Positions 1 to 7,100 of a DNA stretch of 64,000 nt are shown here, one piece after another. The notes under the pieces are model-generated. The model was not told the DNA's origin. It made no database searches and saw nothing but the letters and a program-made list of their open reading frames with translations. This DNA is from an uncultured Bacteriovoracaceae bacterium (GTDB lineage Bacteria > Bdellovibrionota > Bacteriovoracia > Bacteriovoracales > Bacteriovoracaceae), in the NCBI GenBank assembly GCA_937931205.1, contig CALHBF010000011.1, forward strand, positions 1-64,000, read 5' to 3'. A program made the position numbers and the translations under genes. Numbering within the stretch: position 1 is the first letter of the stretch; every line of letters begins with the position of its first letter.

Positions 1-620
1 GTTGTTCCTGACATCGTTAAAGGAGCTGAGACACTCACTGACTCAACTGCAGCTCCTGCAGCTGGACAGTTGGTACCATCACTTAAACACACTTGTTGCC
101 CACGAACTAAAAAGTCATTTCCAACAACGGAAAAAATATCAGTATCATTAGTCTGATTGCGAAGTTTAAATACTTCACTAAACATACCAAAAACAAATTC
201 TTCTGCATTCTCAGTGAAACTCATTCTATTATCATTTTGAAGAACAAGTTTTTTATCGGCATTAAACTGAGGAATCTGTCCTGCACCTGCTCCCACATCC
301 ACAGCAATAGAGCCCACTGTTGTGATACTTGCTCCCTGGCCGACAATACCAGCACCTTTAGTGATCGAAGTAATTCCGCCATCAGGTCCTGCTCCTACCT
401 CATCAGGAGCAGCAATCCAGCGCTGAGAACTGGCATCCCACTTTAATATGTAACCATCCTCCGAAGCCCCAAGTGGTGCAAACTTTCTTGGAGTCACTGA
501 TCCATCGGCCAGCTCTACTGAGATGGGATAACTGGATGATCCATAAGCATCAGCGATAATGAGAGAATAAGTTTTTCCAGCGATGAGTTTTAAAGCATTA
601 AACCCCATGGCCATCACTTG
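1..620. repeat. Long direct repeat, copy A (second fibre)
   Basis: Matches 8008-8627 at a constant offset of 8007 bases across at least 77-520 with no gap, with scattered mostly third-position differences. It encodes the conserved region after the IPT-like segment of both fibre paralogues. Confidence 0.85.
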
Positions 621-1289
621 TGATGAAGTACTAGAAATTTTTTCTAACTCAGAAGTTGAACCAGAAGCACTGAGTGAAATTTTTCGAACAGTGTTGAGGT
701 TCTCACCCTTAATAATAAAAGCACCATCCTTAAAGGTGATGGATTTGACTCTATAAATAGAAGTGGCATTGGTTGTCGGGCCACTAATATTTGTATTGGT
801 AAAACCATAAGTAGGGCCAGAGTCAGCACTGACAGCTGCACCAAACTGAGATGGGTTAACAGTATTAGCACCGGCCACCGCACGAGTAGGAAGAGTGCCC
901 TGAGGAACATAAGGAGCAGATTGATTGCCCTGATTAGCTCCACTCAAATAAGTGAATTTCTCTGAAGAAGAGTCTTGAACTGCTGAAGGATTTGCCAACG
1001 ACGCTGTTGAAGCTGTCTCACTTGTATTTTCATCTACAACATCGACAAGATTTTTAGGAAGATCAGGTTGAAATGTGTCGGTCACAACACTAGGGCGAGT
1101 CTTCGCTCTTTTAGCACTATGAATACTGGCAGGTTTTCTTTGAGACTTTTTTACCTTACGAACAATTTCATCGTATTCGATGACATCCTCAACCAGTTTA
1201 TTTTTTTTGAATAGCAATCCGTTGGAGAAACCAACCCCAATAAACGAAAAGAACAATGCTAAAAGTATGATTCGCTTATACTTTCCCAT
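1..1289 (-). CDS. Surface fibre (MAT-like), second copy, N-terminal part only
   Basis: Open from an ATG at 1289 to the left edge with no stop (429 codons visible). It opens with the same signal or anchor sequence as the 1698-aa fibre (KYKRIILL, then FFSFIGVGFSNGLLFKK). After a diverged Ser/Thr/Pro-rich linker comes an IPT/TIG-like segment and a region nearly identical to its neighbour (LGASEDGYILKWDASSQ, GPDGGITSITKG). It is therefore a paralogue of the fibre at 4194-9290, in the same orientation and 8.0 kb away. The C-terminus, including any S74 domain, lies outside the window. The start has no clear Shine-Dalgarno; a CGATAG sequence lies about 8 bases before the ATG. The likely role, by homology to the neighbour, is a cell-surface adhesive fibre; that part is inference. 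Confidence 0.85.
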   Translation of the reverse strand, partial: MGKYKRIILLALFFSFIGVGFSNGLLFKKNKLVEDVIEYDEIVRKVKKSQRKPASIHSAKRAKTRPSVVTDTFQPDLPKNLVDVVDENTSETASTASLANPSAVQDSSSEKFTYLSGANQGNQSAPYVPQGTLPTRAVAGANTVNPSQFGAAVSADSGPTYGFTNTNISGPTTNATSIYRVKSITFKDGAFIIKGENLNTVRKISLSASGSTSELEKISSTSSQVMAMGFNALKLIAGKTYSLIIADAYGSSSYPISVELADGSVTPRKFAPLGASEDGYILKWDASSQRWIAAPDEVGAGPDGGITSITKGAGIVGQGASITTVGSIAVDVGAGAGQIPQFNADKKLVLQNDNRMSFTENAEEFVFGMFSEVFKLRNQTNDTDIFSVVGNDFLVRGQQVCLSDGTNCPAAGAAVESVSVSAPLTMSGT

Positions 1290-1296
1290 ATCTGCT

Positions 1297-1323
1297 CTAT
1301 CGAACTTATTGGCCTTATATTTA
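1297..1323 (-). promoter_or_regulatory. Weak sigma-28-like promoter candidate for second fibre
   Basis: Reading the minus strand, TAAA (1323-1320), 15 bases, then TTCGATAG (1304-1297). This resembles the FliA pattern TAAA-N15-GCCGATAA, with six of eight -10 bases if G is allowed at the last position. The predicted start would fall within one or two bases of the ATG, so either the mRNA is nearly leaderless or the match is chance. Confidence 0.25.
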
Positions 1324-1358
1324 AAGGAATTCCTAATTATTCTTTAAGGAAGAAATAT

Positions 1359-1401
1359 TTTGCCTAGAAAGTAGACAGTTTTGCACTGTTATCTGGGCAA
1401 A
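1359..1401 (-). terminator. Likely terminator after the fibrinogen-module gene
   Basis: Directly after the TAG of the 930-aa gene the minus strand folds into a 10-bp stem with one G-T pair (1401-1392 with 1368-1359). Inside it sits a smaller ACAGT/ACTGT hairpin. A U-rich stretch (AAAATATTTCTT) follows. It separates the first fibre cassette from the second fibre gene. Confidence 0.45.
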
Positions 1402-4194
1402 CTAACGTAAGTAGAACTCAAAGGAGCAGTCTCCCTTACCAGGATAACACAGTTCATTGCCTAGATTATTATGGTAAGGAACGATGGCACTTCCTCCTCC
1501 ATCAAAAGCAATATTGAACATATCATTTGTAGCATAGTTATCATTGGCCCCCTGGCCAGCACAACCTGCTGTTCTAGAAGTATGAAGTAGGACTCCAGAA
1601 CATTTAGGCGCATCATAGTTCCATGTGCCCATTCCAAGATCAATATAGGGCGAGTTTGGATAAACACTGGCCTTCAACATTGCATCGTTTGTTCCCACCA
1701 AGCGAGAGAACCATTCGGAGTTAATTGAAGAACCAATATTAGAAACATCTGTTCTTCCAATTCGATATTTATTATGAGTGATGACCATAAAGTCATTAGG
1801 AACTGTTGCAGCTGTAACGGTTCCATTGGAATAAGCAACCCGGGTCCAACCACCACCTGAAGTAGTCATATCGCAGTAAACTCTAAATGGAAGCTCACCA
1901 CCAACGCCATCAGGGTCGATGTAATAAAGTCCATCACCAGTTGAAAGACCTGCATTTTGTATTTCTTTACAACTGCGTTTCGTAAAGTGCCCTTCCGCAC
2001 GTCGAGTCCATAATTGGACATGAGGAACACCACCGCTATCCACGACAACAGCATCTCCAGCTGGAATTCCAGAAGGTGTACCATAGCCAACGTATGAGCC
2101 AATCGCATAATGCCAATTTGAGACACCTACTGAACCATCAATGAATGTATTAGCACAACCTACGGTACAATTTCTTTCAAGTCCTTTCCATGCGTTCGTA
2201 TTTAGATCTATCAATTGAGGAACATAACCTTCTACAGGTTGATCTATTGTTGGATTTGAAGTCTGTGCCCAGATATTGCGAGGAGCGAATCCTGGCCAGT
2301 TTATTTTGAAAAGATAGCGGCCATTGGACTTAAAATCATCCAGTCGATTGAGAATAGAATAGAGATTGGCCGTTGGGGTTGATGGGTTTTTAGAGGGAAC
2401 ATCAGCAGCATTGGCAAAATATCCACCAGCAATATTATGGTTGAAAACTAAAGTCCATCCACCACCGTCATTTGTCATATCACAGTAGACTTGCATAGAA
2501 GATCCGCTTGTAGTGGGATCGATCCAGTAAAGTCCATCACCTATGGATAAACCATATTCTAGAATTTCTTGACAGTCTTTCGGTTCACGTAAAAGAAAAG
2601 AATCATCTCTGACCCACAGCTGGGCCTGATTAACTCCACCAATAGGAGTTGTAGCAGGGATCGCGCCATTCCAAGGAATAACCGTTCCGATAGAATACCA
2701 ACGATCAACATGATTGACGGAACCTTCCATTACATTATGGTTACAGGAACCAGTAGGACAGTTCCTCTCAAGTCCGCCCCAAAAGTTGCTTGTTTGATCA
2801 ATAGAGATAGGAACATAACCACTCACGGGCTGATCGATAAATGGATTTGTTCTCTGTCTCCAGATATTTCTTTGAGATGTTCCTGACCAGTTAATCTTAA
2901 AAGTAAAATTTCCCTGAATTGATCTGAAGCCTTCTATCATGGAAAGAATCGAATAGAGACTTGAGTCAGGGTTGGTTACATCGTTGAAGGAAGCTTGAGT
3001 GATATCTGTAAAAAAACCACCTGTATCAATTTTCTGATTCATCAGGAGTGTCCATCCTCCCCCATCGGTTGTCATATCACATTTGGCCAGAATAGGAGCA
3101 TTGCCACCAGAACCATCCGGATCAATCCAGTACTTTCCATCCGGAGATAAGGGGAATTTCGATTTTATTTCAGTGCAACTGGCCAGGTAGTCATACTCAC
3201 GAACAAAATACCATCCATTACCAGCACCAGCTCCGCTAGGTGAGCCCCAGGCCACGGTCGAACCAGAATAGTAAGCACCATTGAAGTATCCACCCCCGTT
3301 AGTCTCTCCGCCTCCATGAGGACTTCCATTCCAACAACTCCCATACCAAAGTGGTGTTCCCGACATGGCCTCAGGACACCCACCTGAATGGAAATCATTC
3401 TTCACATCTATCGTTGAAAGAGGTCGTTGGGTTCCAAAATGATAAATGAATAATCCTGGCTGAGTTGCTCCAGTGAGAAGTTGTAAGTTGAGTGCATTGA
3501 CTAAAAAGAGCCGAGACTCGTTAGTACGCTGGATATTGAACTTACTCATCTGTTCAATAGGTTGACCAAAATTAGAAGACCACTGAATCATAAATTCAGC
3601 ATTCTTTTTTTTGTTCGTAATTCGCTCCCACCAATTGAGTCCAAGAAAAAAATTAAAGGCTTCTTTGTCATTACCAAGATAGGTCTCACAACCAACGCCA
3701 CTTCCTTGCGCTTGTGAACAACGAGGAGTTGTATTTAATGTATTGACCCATGAAAGATTGGTTGTTGGTTTATTAGTCCCTGTCCGAGTATTTGACCATA
3801 CGAGAGTCCATCCTCCACCATCTGTAGTCATATCACAGTAGGTTTCAATGGCAGGATATCCTACGCCGACTCCATCCACATCAATTGTATACTTTCCACT
3901 GGTCGCAGATGGATTGGCCTTTTTAATGTCGAGACAAGAGCGAAAAGTTGCATCACAGTTAGTGAGAGACATACCACTTGGAGGATTGGCAACAAAACTA
4001 TTCCATTCACTGTCAGCCTTCGCTCCAATAAAAAAATGATAGCTCGCATTTCCATTATTCACTTTTTTGCAAGTTCCATGCTCATTGATTCGAACAGTTG
4101 TCCCTTGAGGAACAATGTAGCCTGTCCCTTGATTTCCTACGCTGAAAGCAAAAGAAGAAAAGATTAATAAAGAGAGCGAAACAATCGTTTTCAT
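1402..4194 (-). CDS. Secreted protein with four fibrinogen-like (FReD/COLFI-type) modules
   Basis: 930 aa with a signal peptide (about residues 1-18). Four modules follow at roughly 87-337, 340-533, 540-731 and 742-930. Each begins with a Cys in a C-x-E/D-I sequence, then G-x-Y-x-I-D (followed by a DG or similar turn), then the hallmark Y/K-C-D-M-T-x-D/S-GGGWT. This is the opening of fibrinogen C-terminal domains. Modules 2 and 3 resemble each other most (both contain NIW..TNP.IDQPV.GYVP and GLERNC); 1 and 4 are more diverged. Its ATG overlaps the fibre stop by one base (TAATG), so the two are translationally coupled and probably act together. In animals such domains (ficolins, intelectin-like proteins) bind sugars or acetylated ligands; binding of prey surface glycans here is inference. 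No enzymatic motif was seen. Confidence 0.85.
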   Translation of the reverse strand: MKTIVSLSLLIFSSFAFSVGNQGTGYIVPQGTTVRINEHGTCKKVNNGNASYHFFIGAKADSEWNSFVANPPSGMSLTNCDATFRSCLDIKKANPSATSGKYTIDVDGVGVGYPAIETYCDMTTDGGGWTLVWSNTRTGTNKPTTNLSWVNTLNTTPRCSQAQGSGVGCETYLGNDKEAFNFFLGLNWWERITNKKKNAEFMIQWSSNFGQPIEQMSKFNIQRTNESRLFLVNALNLQLLTGATQPGLFIYHFGTQRPLSTIDVKNDFHSGGCPEAMSGTPLWYGSCWNGSPHGGGETNGGGYFNGAYYSGSTVAWGSPSGAGAGNGWYFVREYDYLASCTEIKSKFPLSPDGKYWIDPDGSGGNAPILAKCDMTTDGGGWTLLMNQKIDTGGFFTDITQASFNDVTNPDSSLYSILSMIEGFRSIQGNFTFKINWSGTSQRNIWRQRTNPFIDQPVSGYVPISIDQTSNFWGGLERNCPTGSCNHNVMEGSVNHVDRWYSIGTVIPWNGAIPATTPIGGVNQAQLWVRDDSFLLREPKDCQEILEYGLSIGDGLYWIDPTTSGSSMQVYCDMTNDGGGWTLVFNHNIAGGYFANAADVPSKNPSTPTANLYSILNRLDDFKSNGRYLFKINWPGFAPRNIWAQTSNPTIDQPVEGYVPQLIDLNTNAWKGLERNCTVGCANTFIDGSVGVSNWHYAIGSYVGYGTPSGIPAGDAVVVDSGGVPHVQLWTRRAEGHFTKRSCKEIQNAGLSTGDGLYYIDPDGVGGELPFRVYCDMTTSGGGWTRVAYSNGTVTAATVPNDFMVITHNKYRIGRTDVSNIGSSINSEWFSRLVGTNDAMLKASVYPNSPYIDLGMGTWNYDAPKCSGVLLHTSRTAGCAGQGANDNYATNDMFNIAFDGGGSAIVPYHNNLGNELCYPGKGDCSFEFYLR

Positions 4195-7100
4195 TATTTT
4201 ATTTTAAGATGTTTCTTAATGAGTTCAAGGTCTTCTTTGAGTTTTTCATTCTCTTCTCGTAAAGATGCCACTTCACGTTCTAGAGTTTTAACTCGTGATT
4301 CAAGACCTGCGTGCATCGTTAAGAAAAGCTTTTTATTTTCCTCAATAACTTTATTCTGCTCTTTAAAAGCTTCAACTAAGATGGCCACCATATTGGCATA
4401 TTTAACGGCCTTAATACCATCAACTGAACTAGTCACAACCAGATTTGGTTCAATCTCTTCTACTTCCTGAGCGATAAACCCAACTTCATGCTCATCATTT
4501 TCAATCCAGTCAAATTTTACTCCACGAAGAGCAAGGATCTTTATCAGAGCATTGTCATAGGTCTTCACATTTTTCTTTAAACGAGCATCCGAAGTATAAA
4601 GATAAGCTTGTGCTTTAACATTCCCATTCACTTCAAGTTTTTCAGATGGAGCTGTTACACCAACACCCGTATTACCATTGAGAAGAATGTTGAATAAACC
4701 TGTCGTATTGTTACTCACCTCAAAAAGACCAGTCGGCGTATTCGTTCCATTTCCTGGTGATACTTGAAATGAACTCGTTGTCATTTTCATTCGTGAAGCG
4801 GCAGTTCCACCTGCCGTAGAAAAAGTAATCGCATCACTGGCGTTCCCCACTTGAAACCACTGAGAGTCTAGGCCTGGAGACCATGCTGAAGCAGAACGAG
4901 TTCCACGAAAAGAGATATTATTTAAAGCATCACGTAGAGTAATATCATTTCCAGCTGTCGTGATTCCCGCATCTCCTGAGCCAACTCTTAGTCTTGTAGT
5001 GGAGCGGATATCACCGGCGACATCAAGTGGATAAGTGGGAACTAAAACTCCCACCCCAATTTTACCACCGAAAGGCTGAAGTAATAATTCCGAATCAGAA
5101 CTTGAAGTCGCATAACTGGCCGTTTTGTGTCCTGCTTGAATCCAACTGGTGCGTCCGTTGTAGTCATCAGTTGTTCCCAAATAAAGAGCGTTACCACCAT
5201 CACTTCTGGCGCTTGAAAGTTTTAAATGAGCGAGATTAATATAGTTGTTGGCATCAGAATTGGTGGCATTAGGAGTGGCAGAATCTCTGCTTATCTCAAC
5301 TAAGTTAGCAGGAAGAGTTGTTCCTACTCCTAAGTAACCATTACTTTGAATTCGAACTCTCTCAACCCCACCAGTGGAAGCGGCCATAGTATCAGCTGCC
5401 GGACGAAACCAACCGGTATCAGCATCACCAGAGAAACTAAATGTTGGGCTACCAGCTGTTCCATTTGCTGAATTGATAGAGGCCCCTCCAACTGTCGTTG
5501 AAAGTAATCCATAGGAGTTGAAATTAAATGTCTGTGCTCCACCAGAGGAAATTCCGATTGAGCCTACGCTGGAAGAAAAGAATCCAGTGTCTGTGCTGTT
5601 ACTGAAAGTATAGACAGGAGCTGCTGCCGTTCCAGTTCCAGAAGAAACAGAGGTTGAAGTCATGGGACCTTGAAATCCAGTGGCCTTAATAATCCCATCA
5701 ACTTCAAGTTTTGTGGTTGGAGAAGTTACTCCAATTCCGACATTCCCATTTGCTCCTAAAACAGTAAGACGTGAAACTTTTTCATCGTATCCCCAATCAT
5801 TTGCTGTATGAGTCGTTGAATATAAATGAAATTGCTGTTCTCCATTTTCTAAAACAAAAACGTTTGCACCCGTTTGGTTGTTATCATAAAAACCTATCGC
5901 TGCTCTTGAACCAACAATCCCTAGCTGCGGAGGATTCGTGTCAGTTCCCCAGCGAGGTGTTTGAACATGAAGCCCAGCTTCCGGAGTTGTAGTTCCAATC
6001 CCTACCTTACCCGTAGGATCAATTCTCATTGATTCACTGAAAGTTCTATTGGTTCCGTCCCATCCGACTTTTCTGAAAATATGACTTCCGTAACTGCCAG
6101 AACTACCGCTATCTAAATTGAGATTTAAGGAGTCTCCACCACCAATAGACATAGAGCCATTGCCATTACTATAAGCAATCCCCGTCCAATATCTCTGTGT
6201 CGTTTTATTACTTGTGCCATGGAATGAAATCTTTCCAAGATTATTATCATTACTGTCAGTTCCAACCTGATAGAATGCATCAGCTCCAGAAACAGCAATT
6301 TTTCCATCGACGACATGAAGTTTATGACTCGGAGCTGTTGTTCCGACTCCGATATTTCCCGATGGAGATAAGAAAATGTCAGGAGAATTAGAAGTTCTTC
6401 CTGTAAAAATCAACCCCCCAGTAATTGTCTCAGTCCAAATGCGGCCGATTTGAGCGCCAGCATTGGTTTTGAAAATAATATCTCCTGCGTCTCCAGTTGC
6501 GGCACTTCCTGCTTTAAAAATAAGATCACCAGCTGAGGTATCTCCACCAATTTGAAGCATTCCCTCTGCATTTGTTGTTCCGATACCAACTCTACCAGCG
6601 CTATCAATTCTCATTCTCTCTGAGCCACCAGTTGAAGCGGCCATAGTATCTACTGACGGACGAAACCAACCTGTATCAGCATCACCTGCGAAACTAAAAG
6701 TCGGGCTACCAGCTGTCCCATTTGCGGAGTTAACAGAAGCTCCTCCAACAGTTGTCGAAAGGAGACCATAAGAGTTAAAATTAAATGTTTGAGTTCCAGC
6801 AGAAGAGATTCCGATTGAGCCAGCACTTGTTGAGAAAAAACCTGTGTTTGTACTATTGCTAAAAGTATAAGCAGGAGCAGTTGCCGTACCAGTTCCTGAT
6901 GAAACAGAACTTGAAGTCATAGGTCCTTCAAAAGCCGTGGCCTTAACGATACCATTTACTTCAAGATGAGTTGTAGGGTTAACTGTTCCAATACCCACGT
7001 ATCCTGAATCTAAGATAGCTCCGACACGTGTGTAGCTTGTTCCGGCCACTAAATCAGAAGAAAAAGAACTACTTACTGTTAAATTCGTTGCATCCGTTAT

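Noticed and set aside
644..943. 99-residue minus-strand frame
   Set aside because: It is an out-of-frame reading of the partial fibre gene, which is open across the same bases with clear homology to the second fibre.
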